From contig VGPF01000006.1 in the NCBI GenBank assembly GCA_016875535.1, positions 22,336-86,335 on the forward strand: a stretch of 64,000 bases of DNA, read 5' to 3'. The stretch comes from Chloroflexota bacterium. GTDB lineage: Bacteria > Chloroflexota > Dehalococcoidia > SHYB01. Made by a program: the position numbers and the translations under genes. Below are positions 33,639 to 42,505 of the stretch, one piece after another; position 1 is the stretch's first letter; each line of letters starts with the position of its first letter. The notes under the pieces are model-generated. The model made no database searches and was not told the origin of the DNA. It was given only the letters and a program-made list of their open reading frames with translations.

Positions 33639-34538
33639 TCAAACTCCTGTCGGCAGCGGACGCCCTGTCAGCCGTTGATAGACTTCTTTGTACCGCTTCG
33701 CCGTCTGCTCGATCACCTCTTGCGGCAGGCGAGGCCCCGGCGGCTCCTTGTTCCACCCGCTGGCGTTCAGCCAATCGCGCACGTACTGCTTGTCCAGCGG
33801 CTCCTGCGCTCTCCCCGGCTTGTAGTCCACCGCCGACCAGAATCTGCTCGAATCCGGCGTCAGCGCCTCGTCAATCAAGATGAGCTTGTGATCCAACATG
33901 CCGAACTCGAACTTGGTATCCGCGATCAGGATACCCCGGCTCTCGGTATAGGCGTGCCCCGCCGTATAGAGCGCCACCGCCGCCTCGCGCACGTGTGCCG
34001 CCAACGTCTTGCCGATGAGCCGCTCCACCTCGGCGAACGAGATATTCTCGTCGTGGCCCTTCGTCGCCTTCGTCGTCGGCGTGAACATCGGCTCGCCGAA
34101 GCGCTGGCTCTCCGTCAGCCCTTTCGGCGCGGGCGCCCCGCAGATCGTCCCCTGCTTCTTGTACTCGCCCCACGCCGAACCGGCCAGGTAGCCCCGCACC
34201 ACGCACTCCACCGGAAGCGGCTTCGCCTTTTTCACCAGCATCGCGCGCCGCGCGATCTCATGGGGCAGCTTGGGAAAATACTTCCCCACCCTCGCCTGCT
34301 CGTAGCCCATCGCCAGGAAGTGGTTCGGGATGATAGGCCCCAGCTTCTGGAACCAGAAGTTGGAAAGCTCCGTCAGCACCACGCCCTTTTCCGGGATGCC
34401 GTCCGGCAGCACCACGTCGAAGGCTGACAGGCGGTCCGTCGCGACAATCAGCAGGGCGTCGCCGAGGTCATAGATGTCACGCACCTTCCCCCGATGGGAG
34501 AGATGCGGCAGATTCGTTTCCGAGATTGCGACAGGCAT
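33639..34538 (-). CDS. purC: Phosphoribosylaminoimidazole-succinocarboxamide synthase
   Basis: SAICAR synthetase of step 7 of purine synthesis, about 299 residues. RGKVRDIYDLGDALLIVATDRLSAFDVVLPDGIPEKG, VECVVRGYLAGSAWGEYKKQG and LIDEALTPDSSRFW are typical of the longer (yeast/actinobacterial-like) form. The chosen start is MPVAISETNL; an ATG at 34553 adds five residues. Neither start has a strong ribosome site. It leads the leftward purine/glycolysis gene run and is divergent from the gene at 34686. Confidence 0.95.
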   Translation of the reverse strand: MPVAISETNLPHLSHRGKVRDIYDLGDALLIVATDRLSAFDVVLPDGIPEKGVVLTELSNFWFQKLGPIIPNHFLAMGYEQARVGKYFPKLPHEIARRAMLVKKAKPLPVECVVRGYLAGSAWGEYKKQGTICGAPAPKGLTESQRFGEPMFTPTTKATKGHDENISFAEVERLIGKTLAAHVREAAVALYTAGHAYTESRGILIADTKFEFGMLDHKLILIDEALTPDSSRFWSAVDYKPGRAQEPLDKQYVRDWLNASGWNKEPPGPRLPQEVIEQTAKRYKEVYQRLTGRPLPTGV

Positions 34539-34685
34539 GTGGGGCGTTCGCATCCGGCGCCGGCGGCCTGTGAACAGTGCCGTGTGAAAGCGTGGCTAGT
34601 GTATCACAGCAAGAGGTCGGCAACACAAACTACATGCCGGCCCCGCTGCTATTACCAAGGTCGGTTGTACAATGAGAGCATCACC

Positions 34686-34949
34686 ATGGAAGACGCAGAA
34701 TTCCTCCAAAAACTCAAAGAGAAGATAGAGGCCTCCTCCGGCATTCCCATTCAGCTTGTCATTGATCACGAAGACAAGCGCAAGCTTCTCGTTGACCTCG
34801 GCGCATCCCCAGTCAAAGTCACCCTCGGCGCCGATGTCCTGGAGAACGCCAGCCTCGCCCGCATGTTCAGCCAGTACGCCATCCTCTGCCTCAAAGAGCG
34901 CCGCGTCGTCCAGGAGCAAGAGTTCCTCCTCTACCTCCGCCGCAACTGA
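34686..34949 (+). CDS. Small conserved-looking hypothetical protein
   Basis: An 87-residue protein (MEDAEFLQKLKEKIEASSGI, then PIQLVIDHEDKRKLLVDL and a C-terminal helix ending EFLLYLRRN). The composition matches the host. TACAAT at 34668-34673 could be its -10, though the leader would be very short. It is divergent from purC and precedes the M1 peptidase gene. No family is recognised; the alternating helix/strand pattern suggests a folded small domain. Confidence 0.65.
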   Translation: MEDAEFLQKLKEKIEASSGIPIQLVIDHEDKRKLLVDLGASPVKVTLGADVLENASLARMFSQYAILCLKERRVVQEQEFLLYLRRN

Positions 34950-35016
34950 CCTCCTTCCCGTTTCCGTTTTCTTACGCTTGCCCCCTGCTCCATGAACCCT
35001 GTCCCCGCTCGCTTTT

Positions 35017-35025
35017 TGCTACAAT
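35017..35025 (+). promoter_or_regulatory. Extended -10 promoter of the M1 peptidase gene
   Basis: TGCTACAAT 35 bp before the ATG at 35060; AAGGAG at 35049-35054 is the ribosome site. No good -35. Confidence 0.55.
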
Positions 35026-35059
35026 GCTCCGCGCCACGTGAACCTTCCAAGGAGCCTTT

Positions 35060-37645
35060 ATGGCCTTTTTCCACTGGTCCGACTACTGCAATCGCCATCT
35101 GGAGTCGGCCTCCGCCTTCTCCGGCCGCAAGCCCTTCCCCATGCCCGGCGCCAAGCCCAAGTACACCCGCGATAAGCAGTTCAATCTCCACCACATCAAG
35201 ATAGAAGTCGCAATAGATCATCCCAAGGGCAAGATTACCGGCACCAGCTCCCTCACCCTCTCGCCCGTCCTAGACGGCCTGGAAAGCGTCACCCTGGACG
35301 CGGTAGACCTCAAGATCCTCGGCGTCAAACTCAACGGCTCGCAGAGCCTCGAATTCGACCCGGGCAACGAGACCTTCCGCGTCAAGTTCGCCTCCGCCCT
35401 CAAGGCCGGTCAGCAAGTCACCCTTGCTGTGGACTATGAGGGCCATCCCCGCAAGGGCCTCTACTTCGTCGGGCCGGATGCGGGCTATCCCGGCAAAATG
35501 CCGCAGATCTGGACCCAGGGCGAAGATATGGACACCCGCTACTGGGCGCCCTGCTATGACTTCCCCAACCTGCGCGCCACCAGCGAGGTCATCGCCACCG
35601 TCCCCGAAAAATGGTTCGCCCTCTCCAACGGCAAGCTCGTCAAGACCACCCACAATCAGGCCCACGGGACCAAGACCTACCACTGGAGCCAGCAACAGCC
35701 CCACGTCACCTACCTCATCACCCTCGCCGCCGGTGAGTTCGTGGAGCTGGATGACTCCAAGAACGGCATCCCTATGCGGTACTACGTCCCTCCGGGCATG
35801 GAGGAGAAGGCCCGCCGCACCCTCGGCAACACGCCCAAGGCCATGGACGTCTTCCAAAAGCTCATCGGCATTCCCTACCCCTGGGACAAATACGACCAGA
35901 TCTGCGTGGAAGACTTCATCTTCGGCGGCATGGAGAACACCTCGGCCACCACCCTCACCGATATGGTCCTCCATGATGCCCGCGCCCACCTCGATTTCAC
36001 CGCCGACCCCCTCGTCGCCCACGAGCTCGCCCACCAGTGGTTCGGCGACCTCCTCACCTGCAAGGACTGGTCCCACGCCTGGCTCAACGAAGGCTTCGCC
36101 ACCTACTTTGAAGCCCTCTTCACGGAGCAGCACCTGGGCGAGGACGAGTTTAAGCTGGAGATGTTCCACAACGCTCAGAACTACTTCGGCGAAGATGGCG
36201 GCCGCTACCGCCGCCCCATCGTCACCCGCGTCTATGACGATCCCGTCGAACTCTTCGATCGCCACCTCTACGAGAAGGGCTCCTTGGTCCTTCATATGCT
36301 CCGCTACCTCCTGGGCGATGATCTCTTCTTCCGCTCCATCAAGCGCTACGTGGAGAAGCACCGTAACGGCGTTGTGGACACGGAAGACCTCCGCCGCGCC
36401 ATCGAAGAGACCACGGGCAAGACCATGGAGCGATTCTTCGATCAGTGGGTCCACAAGGCCGGCCACCCCAATTTCAAGGTCTCCTACGCCTGGGACGATG
36501 ACACCAAGCTCGCCACCGTCGTCATCGCCCAGACCCAGGAGGCTGACGCCGAAACCTCCATCTTCCATATGCCCGTCGTTGTGGACTTCCACTGGGAAGG
36601 CGGCAGCAAGAGCTTCAAGTTCAACCTTGAAGAGAAAGAGCACCGCTACCACATCCCCTTGGAGAAGAAGCCCCTCATGGCCCGCTTCGATCCGAGCAAC
36701 CGCATCCTCAAGACCCTGGAAGAAGAGGCCCCCAAGGAGATGCACCTCTACCGCCTCAAGAAAGACCCCGATTGCATGGGCCGGATCACCGCCGCCCACG
36801 CCCTCGCCAAGGTCGGCTCCCAGGACTGCATAGACGCCCTCAAGAACGCCGTCATGACGGACGCGTTCTGGGGCGTTGCCGCTGAAGCTGCTGACGCCCT
36901 CGGCGCCGTCAAGTCCAGGGCCGCCGGCGCCGCCCTCATCGGATGCCTCGCCGTCAAGCACCCCAAGGCCCGCAGGGCCGTCGTCAACGCCCTCGCCGAG
37001 TTTAAGGAAGAGGCCGTCGCCGATGCCATGGTTAAGATCCTCGAGCATGGCGATGAGAGCTACTTCGTGGAAGGCGCGGCGGCCCACACCCTCGGCAAGA
37101 TCAAGTCCCCCAAGGCCCTTGACGTCCTCAAAAAGACCATGGCCAAGGACTCCTTCATGGACGTCATCCGTAGCGGCGCCCTCACTGGCCTCGCCGACCT
37201 GAAAGACGAGCGCGGCCTAGAGGTAGCGAAGGAGTGGTCCAAGTACGGCCACTCCGAGCCCGTTCGCATGGAGGCCATTTCCACCGTCGCCAGGCTCGGC
37301 GAGGACAAGAAAGAGACCGTGGACTTCCTCACCGACTACCTGGCCGACCCCCAGCTTCGCGTTCGCCTCCGCACCGCTGTCGCCCTCGAATCCCTCGGCG
37401 ATGGCAAGGCCATCGGCCGCCTCTCGGCCCAGGTGGACCGAGAGGTAGACGGGCGCGTCCGCCGCCGCTTCAAGGAGGCCGTCGCCAGCATCCGCCAGGG
37501 CTCCAAGGGCAAGGAAGAGGTCACCAAGCTCCGTGAAGACCTCGATAAGCTCTCCACGGACAACAAAGCCCTCCGCGAGCGCGTCGAAAAGATGGAAGCC
37601 AGGCTCACCCCTGCCAAGACAGAAGACCAGCCCAAATCCGCGTAG
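35060..37645 (+). CDS. M1-family aminopeptidase with C-terminal HEAT repeats and coiled coil
   Basis: An 861-residue zinc aminopeptidase. GGMEN (289-293) is the exopeptidase motif; HELAH (321-325) plus Glu344 in WLNEGFATYFE form the HExxH-18-E zinc site. From about residue 560 to 800 helical repeats appear (DCIDALKNAVMTDAFWGVAAEAADALG, KHPKARRAVVNALAEF, KSPKALDVLKKTM), i.e. HEAT-like armature, followed by a short coiled coil (VTKLREDLDKLSTDNKALRERVEKMEARL). No signal peptide is seen, so it is probably cytoplasmic. AAGGAG precedes the ATG. Its stop lies in a GTAGGGGCG repeat. Confidence 0.92.
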   Translation: MAFFHWSDYCNRHLESASAFSGRKPFPMPGAKPKYTRDKQFNLHHIKIEVAIDHPKGKITGTSSLTLSPVLDGLESVTLDAVDLKILGVKLNGSQSLEFDPGNETFRVKFASALKAGQQVTLAVDYEGHPRKGLYFVGPDAGYPGKMPQIWTQGEDMDTRYWAPCYDFPNLRATSEVIATVPEKWFALSNGKLVKTTHNQAHGTKTYHWSQQQPHVTYLITLAAGEFVELDDSKNGIPMRYYVPPGMEEKARRTLGNTPKAMDVFQKLIGIPYPWDKYDQICVEDFIFGGMENTSATTLTDMVLHDARAHLDFTADPLVAHELAHQWFGDLLTCKDWSHAWLNEGFATYFEALFTEQHLGEDEFKLEMFHNAQNYFGEDGGRYRRPIVTRVYDDPVELFDRHLYEKGSLVLHMLRYLLGDDLFFRSIKRYVEKHRNGVVDTEDLRRAIEETTGKTMERFFDQWVHKAGHPNFKVSYAWDDDTKLATVVIAQTQEADAETSIFHMPVVVDFHWEGGSKSFKFNLEEKEHRYHIPLEKKPLMARFDPSNRILKTLEEEAPKEMHLYRLKKDPDCMGRITAAHALAKVGSQDCIDALKNAVMTDAFWGVAAEAADALGAVKSRAAGAALIGCLAVKHPKARRAVVNALAEFKEEAVADAMVKILEHGDESYFVEGAAAHTLGKIKSPKALDVLKKTMAKDSFMDVIRSGALTGLADLKDERGLEVAKEWSKYGHSEPVRMEAISTVARLGEDKKETVDFLTDYLADPQLRVRLRTAVALESLGDGKAIGRLSAQVDREVDGRVRRRFKEAVASIRQGSKGKEEVTKLREDLDKLSTDNKALRERVEKMEARLTPAKTEDQPKSA

Positions 37646-37908
37646 GGGCGGTCCGATTACATCGGACGAACGCGGTCCTTTCGGAAGGACTCTCGGTCTT
37701 ACGAGTCCGGACCGCTCGGACCGTGTGCGGCACCGGGGCACCCCTCTGTCGCTCTGAGAAGCGGCAATGGTAATTGCCGCGACGAACGGGCCTACGCCGC
37801 CTGGGTTGCCTTCGCAACCCACCATCCCCGTAGGGGCTGGCCTACCCAAAGGGCTCCGATACATCGGAGAGGCCAGCCCTCCCCATCGGGCGCATTCTGC
37901 GCCCCTAC
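37642..37908. repeat. Composite palindromic element filling a convergent gap
   Basis: The whole gap between two convergent genes is one element: it opens with GTAGGGGCG at the M1 stop and closes with CGCCCCTAC at the amidohydrolase stop. Inside are palindromes GTCCGATTACATCGGAC, CGGCAATGGTAATTGCCG, GGGTTGCCTTCGCAACCC, GCTCCGATACATCGGAG and GGGCGCATTCTGCGCCC. Most modules recur in reverse complement at 49248-49510. Confidence 0.75.
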
Positions 37909-39032
37909 ATCTCCCACCCGTACAGCTTCGCGCAATTATCCCGAATCATCTTCCGCTTATCTGCTTCAGGTATCCCCGCGAACAGCCAATCGAACGTCTG
38001 CCTCGATATGGGCCACGTCCCTTCAAGATGCGGATAGTCCGCGCCCCACATCAGGTTGTCCGGCCCGATCAGCTGCCGCATCTGCACCGCCGACCTATCC
38101 CGCTGGAACGACATATAGACATTCCGCCGGAAGATTTCACTCGGCAGCAGCGATTGACTGCTCAGCGCATGTCCTCGTCCCCTGGTGATCCTCTTCAGGT
38201 TCCCGCCCTTGCTGAAGTCCGATCGCCATAGGTAGTAGGCCATCCAGCCTGCATCATTCTCCGCCGAGATTACCTTCAGCTTCGGAAACCGGAGAAAGAC
38301 CCCGCTGAAGATGAGCGTCCCCAGCGTCCACGCCGCCTCCAGGCACATCTCGATCGTGTCCGGCGGCGTCTCCAGCACCATCTTGCTCCGCATCGTCGCC
38401 AGGTGCATCGTCACCGGCATCTCCAACTCCTCCGCCACTGCCCACACCGGGTCAAAGACCGTGCTCTCGTAGCGCCGGTCGTGCGAGGTCACGGAAATCA
38501 TCAGCCCGTCGAGTCCCGCCTTCTTCGCCTTTCGCGCCTCCTCCACGGACCACGGGATATCGTCCAGCGTCACCATCGCCACGCCCCGAAAGATGTCTCG
38601 ATGCCCCTTCACATATTCCTCGGCAAGCCACCGGTTGTACGCCTCAAAGCAGGCCTTCCGGTAGCCCAGGTCCTGGATCTCGTACATCCGCAGGCCGAGC
38701 GTCGGGTATAGGACCTCCGCGTCTATCCCGTCCATCGCCATATCCGCCAGGCGCGCCTTCGGGTCGTAGCCGCCCTTCCGCACATCCCGGTCGTACCGCG
38801 CCGTATCCAGGTCAATCTCCTCCGGGTTCTTCCCGCCGGAAGAGAGCAACGCCACATCCACCAGCGTCACGCCGCCATCACACCAGTGCACGTCCCCCTT
38901 CTCCCCGCGCTTCAGATGCGGCGCGCGATCCCGGTACTTCGGCTCGATGTGCCTTTGCCACAGGTCCGGCGGCTCCACCACGTGGGAATCGGACGAGACG
39001 ACATTCAGTTTGGGCGGTGCCTTCACGCTCAT
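37905..39032 (-). CDS. Amidohydrolase-2 family (TIM-barrel metal-dependent hydrolase) 1
   Basis: About 375 residues. The N-terminal VVSSDSHVVEPPDLW and the C-terminal LMWGADYPHLEGTWP (metal/active-site Asp-Tyr-Pro-His) mark the amidohydrolase-2 branch, which includes decarboxylases and hydrolases of aromatic acids. The ATG at 39032 follows AGGAGG; an upstream ATG at 39077 lacks one. A paralogue lies at 42506. The TAG stop is formed by the repeat at 37642-37908. The substrate is unknown, but the paired SRPBCC neighbours suggest aromatic or polyketide-like compounds. Confidence 0.88.
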   Translation of the reverse strand: MSVKAPPKLNVVSSDSHVVEPPDLWQRHIEPKYRDRAPHLKRGEKGDVHWCDGGVTLVDVALLSSGGKNPEEIDLDTARYDRDVRKGGYDPKARLADMAMDGIDAEVLYPTLGLRMYEIQDLGYRKACFEAYNRWLAEEYVKGHRDIFRGVAMVTLDDIPWSVEEARKAKKAGLDGLMISVTSHDRRYESTVFDPVWAVAEELEMPVTMHLATMRSKMVLETPPDTIEMCLEAAWTLGTLIFSGVFLRFPKLKVISAENDAGWMAYYLWRSDFSKGGNLKRITRGRGHALSSQSLLPSEIFRRNVYMSFQRDRSAVQMRQLIGPDNLMWGADYPHLEGTWPISRQTFDWLFAGIPEADKRKMIRDNCAKLYGWEM

Positions 39033-39144
39033 CGGTGCCTCCTGGGGAAACTGGGCGGTTTTGGCGCATACTAGCATAGCTGTGGCACAATGCAGGGGAG
39101 CCGCGGCTATCTATCAGGACATTGTATCGCAGGAGCGTGCGCCG

Positions 39145-39693
39145 ATGCTCTTCCGTGACAGGCGCGAGATCGTCATCAGGGCAAGCCTCGATGAAGTCTT
39201 CGCCATCGTCGGCGATGTCCCCCGCCATCCCGAGTTTGCGGGCAGCGGCGAGATCGTCCGCATACGCATGGTGAGCCAGGGGCCCATCGGTCCCGGCGCG
39301 CGCTTCGAAGCCGAAGAGGAATCCACCCTCCTCGGCATGCGCCAGCAGGTCGTCGCCACCTCGGAGATCGTCGCCTACGATCCTCCCCGGCTCATCTCCT
39401 GGATTTCCGTTCCCGCCAGCCCCTTCCGCCCGGAGCGCATCCAGTGGTGGTTCCGCCTCATCCCAACGGACGGCCATACCCGCCTTATCCACGATGTGGA
39501 GATTGACCTCGGCCCCATGGCCGAGCTACCCTATCGCCCTATCAACGCCGCCCAGCGCGCCCAGGCCATCGCCGAAGGCATGGGCAGAACCCTTGCCCAG
39601 GTCAAGCGCGCCGCGGAGACCGCGCGGCAGCGCAAACGAGAGAGCGGGGAAAGACCGCCAGCCATGTATGCCATGCATGAGGGAGAATTGTGA
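39145..39693 (+). CDS. SRPBCC-family protein, copy 1
   Basis: A 182-residue START-like protein; the ATG at 39145 follows AGGAG. The N-terminal block REIVIRASLDEVFAIVGDVPRHPEFAGSGEIV is the classic polyketide-cyclase/dehydrase opening and IQWWFRLIP-DGHTRLIHDVEIDL the conserved core. It is clearly paralogous to the next gene (REIVI/V--A----VF--GD---H-----GSGE, RIQWWFRL). It is divergent from the amidohydrolase gene, sharing a 112-bp regulatory gap. Likely a small-molecule binder or transporter. Confidence 0.85.
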   Translation: MLFRDRREIVIRASLDEVFAIVGDVPRHPEFAGSGEIVRIRMVSQGPIGPGARFEAEEESTLLGMRQQVVATSEIVAYDPPRLISWISVPASPFRPERIQWWFRLIPTDGHTRLIHDVEIDLGPMAELPYRPINAAQRAQAIAEGMGRTLAQVKRAAETARQRKRESGERPPAMYAMHEGEL

Positions 39694-39706
39694 AAGGAGA
39701 TCTGTG

Positions 39707-40210
39707 ATGGGAGGCTTCCATGTGCGCAAAGAGATCGTCGTCAACGCCCCTATGGAGACCGTCTTCAGACTCGCCGGAGACCTCACGCAGCATGTGAAGC
39801 TGGCGGGCAGCGGCGAAGTGAAGGCCATCCGCAAGCTCACCGATGGCCCGGTGAAGGTCGGGACGAAGTTCGAGGCCGATGAAGATATCCCCATGGGCCC
39901 CGGCATGCGCTCCAAGTTCGTCTCCCAGTCAGAGGTCGTCTCCTACGAGCCGCCGCGCCTCTTCTCCTGGACCTCCATGCCGCCCAGCGCGCCTAAGCCC
40001 AAGCGCATCCAGTGGTGGTTCCGCCTGAGCGGCGAGGGGAAAGGGACCCGTGTGACTCATGAAGTAATCGTGGACTTGGGCACGATTTCTAACATCCTCC
40101 TGGGTCCGCCCTACGCCCTCACCCGCGGCCGCGCCGTATCGCGCGGGATGCAGCAAACCCTGGAGAACCTCAAGTCCCTCGCCGAGAACGAGGCCAAGCG
40201 CCCGGCCTGA
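39707..40210 (+). CDS. SRPBCC-family protein, copy 2
   Basis: A 167-residue paralogue of the previous gene, starting at ATG 39707 after AAAGGAG that overlaps the upstream stop region. KEIVVNAPMETVFRLAGDLTQHVKLAGSGEVKAI and RIQWWFRLSGEGKGTRVTHEVIVDLG align block by block with copy 1, indicating tandem duplication. The gap between copies is 13 bp. It ends 3 bp from the convergent TauE gene. The ligand is unknown. Confidence 0.85.
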   Translation: MGGFHVRKEIVVNAPMETVFRLAGDLTQHVKLAGSGEVKAIRKLTDGPVKVGTKFEADEDIPMGPGMRSKFVSQSEVVSYEPPRLFSWTSMPPSAPKPKRIQWWFRLSGEGKGTRVTHEVIVDLGTISNILLGPPYALTRGRAVSRGMQQTLENLKSLAENEAKRPA

Positions 40211-40213
40211 CCT

Positions 40214-40987
40214 CTACGACGCGAAATCGTAATTCCTGGCGATGAGGTAGCCGCTGATGGCGATCAACATCAGCGCGAAGAGCCCTCGCAGGACGCGCTC
40301 CTTCATGCGCCCCGTCAGCCGCGTCCCCGCCAGCACACCCAGCACGCCTCCGCCCAGCATCGGTCCCGCCGCATCGAAGCGCACCTCGCCGAAGCTCAGG
40401 TGCCCCAAGAATCCCGCCGCCGAATTGATCGCGATGACGATGAGCGATGTCCCGCTCGCCCACCGCATCGGGATGCCGAAGTACAGCACCAAGAGCGGAA
40501 CGACGAGAAATCCGCCTCCGATGCCGAAGAACCCGGAGAGCGTCCCCAGTGTCATCCCTGCCGCGATCACCTTCGGCCCCAAGAGCGATGGCGGCTCCGG
40601 CGGCCGCTGCGGGCGATCCGGCAGGCGCGGGATGCTTAGTCCCATGCGGATAGAGGCGGCCAGGCAGACGATCCCCAGCAGGAACAAGATGAGTTCGCCG
40701 TCTGCCAGCGCATTGAGCCGCGCGCCCAGAAATGCCCCCGCGATGCCGCAGGCCCCCACCGTCACCCCCGTCCGGATGTCCGCCCGCTTGGCCCGCACCT
40801 GCATGGACGCGCCCAAGATGGCAACCGCCCCGACGATGATGAGCGAAGTCCCGGACGCCTGGTGCGCCGTCAGGTCAAGGGCGTAGACCAGGATGGGAAC
40901 CGTGATGATCGAACCGCCCGCGCCCAGCAGCCCCAGACACAGGCCCACCAGCGCGCCGAAGACCAGCCCAAGGCCTACGATATCCAA
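40214..40987 (-). CDS. TauE/SafE-family sulfite/sulfoacetate exporter
   Basis: A 257-residue membrane protein with about eight helices in two halves: LGLVFGALVGLCLGLLGAGGSI with GAGGS, and GTLSGFFGIGGGFLVVPLLV with GIGGGF, the duplicated TauE/SafE signature. Members export sulfite, sulfoacetate or other organic anions. It lies just downstream of a metallo-beta-lactamase/rhodanese gene in the same direction, which supports sulfite as the substrate. Confidence 0.88.
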   Translation of the reverse strand: MDIVGLGLVFGALVGLCLGLLGAGGSIITVPILVYALDLTAHQASGTSLIIVGAVAILGASMQVRAKRADIRTGVTVGACGIAGAFLGARLNALADGELILFLLGIVCLAASIRMGLSIPRLPDRPQRPPEPPSLLGPKVIAAGMTLGTLSGFFGIGGGFLVVPLLVLYFGIPMRWASGTSLIVIAINSAAGFLGHLSFGEVRFDAAGPMLGGGVLGVLAGTRLTGRMKERVLRGLFALMLIAISGYLIARNYDFAS

Positions 40988-41108
40988 GGCCTCATCCTTG
41001 CCCCTGCCGTAGCTCGCCGGACAAGGCTGCTATCGCCCCATAGAACAGATTCCGGTCGCCTCTCTCCTTGCGAAAAGAGGGCCAAAGAGGGGATATGGCC
41101 TGCTCCCC

Positions 41109-42212
41109 TTAGCGCCCGCGAGATGGCCTCGCCTCCCGCTCGATGGGGTACTTCCGCAGGTTCCAACCCATCATTCCCTCGCTCATAGACGCTACGTTCC
41201 CGAAGCCCGCCTGCATCAGCACAGCCGCCGCCGTCAGGGAGCGGCCTCCGCTCCGGCAGATCGTGATAATTTCCTTGCCGCGGAACTCCTCCAGCTCACC
41301 CAGGCGGTGTGCCACTTGGCCTACCGGGATGAGCCGGCTCCCTGGGACATGCCCAAACTCGTCTGTATACTCATCGGGCTCCCGCACATCCAGCGCCAGC
41401 GCCCCCGTTCCTTCGATGCGCCTCTTCGCCTCTTCCGGCGTCATCGTCCGCACCTGCTGGCCGTCCACCCCAAGCGTCAGCGACCCGCCCACGGCGCACA
41501 TCGGCGAATCAACCGGTATCCATTCCTTGCCCGGGCGCTGGGAGCAGGCATAGTTCTCCTGCACCACCTTCAGCATCCACTCCGGCGTCGGCTGCGCCTG
41601 CCTCTTGAGCCAATCCCTATACGTCTGCTTCGATGTGAACCTGAGCCTGAGGTTCGCTGTGCGCTCCGCCCCCATGGTTGACTGCGCATGCCCCTCATAG
41701 TCATGGGCCGGCAGCACGATCGTCTTGTCGCTGAACTCTTTCAGCTTCTGCAGGCTCTCGAAGTGCTCTCCCGCATCCCCCGTCGGCAGGTCCGTCCGTC
41801 CCGCCCCCTGGTCGCCGATGAAGAGGAAGTCGCCGGTCAGCAGATGACCGTCCACAACCAACGTGATGCTGTCGTTCGTGTGACCCGGCGTCGCCAGCAC
41901 GCGGATGGTGACATCGCCCACCTTCAATCGTTCGCCGTCGCGGACCCGGTGATTCGGGCACTTCGCCCGGGCGTTCGGGTCCATCACATAGGGCGCCTGC
42001 GTCCGGTCCCGCAAGGCCGGCCCGCCCGAGATATGGTCGGCGTGGGTGTGCGTGTCAATGATGCAGGCCAGCCGCCACTTCTCGCGCTTAAGCAGCCTCA
42101 GGTACTCGTCCACCCGGTCCAGCACCGGGTCCACCAGCGCCGCCTGCCGCGACTTCTCGGAGCCGATGAGATACGTTCTGCACGGCCCCTCGTTCAACTG
42201 CTTCAGGTGCAT
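41109..42212 (-). CDS. Metallo-beta-lactamase/rhodanese fusion, persulfide dioxygenase-like
   Basis: A 367-residue two-domain protein. The N-terminal metallo-beta-lactamase domain has THTHADH at 54-60, GHTNDSI and the ETHE1-like HADHISGGPALRDR pattern; the C-terminal rhodanese domain (from about 265) has the active-site loop CRSGGRS with Cys319. ETHE1-type enzymes oxidise glutathione persulfide to sulfite, and fused rhodanese handles sulfane sulfur transfer. The downstream TauE-like exporter would remove the sulfite. ETHE1 enzymes use a single iron with His-His-Asp ligands; those residues are consistent here. Confidence 0.88.
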   Translation of the reverse strand: MHLKQLNEGPCRTYLIGSEKSRQAALVDPVLDRVDEYLRLLKREKWRLACIIDTHTHADHISGGPALRDRTQAPYVMDPNARAKCPNHRVRDGERLKVGDVTIRVLATPGHTNDSITLVVDGHLLTGDFLFIGDQGAGRTDLPTGDAGEHFESLQKLKEFSDKTIVLPAHDYEGHAQSTMGAERTANLRLRFTSKQTYRDWLKRQAQPTPEWMLKVVQENYACSQRPGKEWIPVDSPMCAVGGSLTLGVDGQQVRTMTPEEAKRRIEGTGALALDVREPDEYTDEFGHVPGSRLIPVGQVAHRLGELEEFRGKEIITICRSGGRSLTAAAVLMQAGFGNVASMSEGMMGWNLRKYPIEREARPSRGR

Positions 42213-42302
42213 CTGACTCCCTACGTGCTCTCGTCTGCCCCCGCTCTTCCAGAGAAAATATACCTACACCATCGGTACTCCGGCAGACATATGCGCACCG
42301 AG

Positions 42303-42500
42303 TCCCCGATGCCGGATCGGGGTGTGTCTCTTCCCGCTTCGAGGGAAGGAGGCACTTCGCTGGTCCAGGCTGATCTTGAAAGCAGCATCGGCCGTGATCA
42401 ACAAAGGCTCCCTCCCTTCGGGTGCCATGCCGATGGCATGGGCTAATGCGTATGAGCTGTGCTCGTCCGCGAGCTACGTGAGGGAAAAGAGGGAGAGGTC
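42303..42500. repeat. Dispersed mosaic palindromic repeat, copy 2
   Basis: Shares ordered blocks with 3364-3512, including TTCGCTG, GCATCGGCC, GCCGATGGC and CGAGCTACGTGAGGGA. Segment 42424-42470 corresponds in reverse complement to 49170-49212 (GATGGCATG, TATGAGCTGTGCTC). Confidence 0.7.
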
Positions 42501-42505
42501 GCCCC

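Noticed and set aside
35270..37087. A 605-codon open frame on the minus strand
   Set aside because: Shadow of the M1 peptidase, whose zinc motif and HEAT repeats are on the plus strand.
37217..37864. Open frames beginning MYRSPLGRPAPTG here and MYRSPAGRPAPTG at 49292
   Set aside because: They resemble each other only because both are translations of the same palindromic repeat; they are not proteins.
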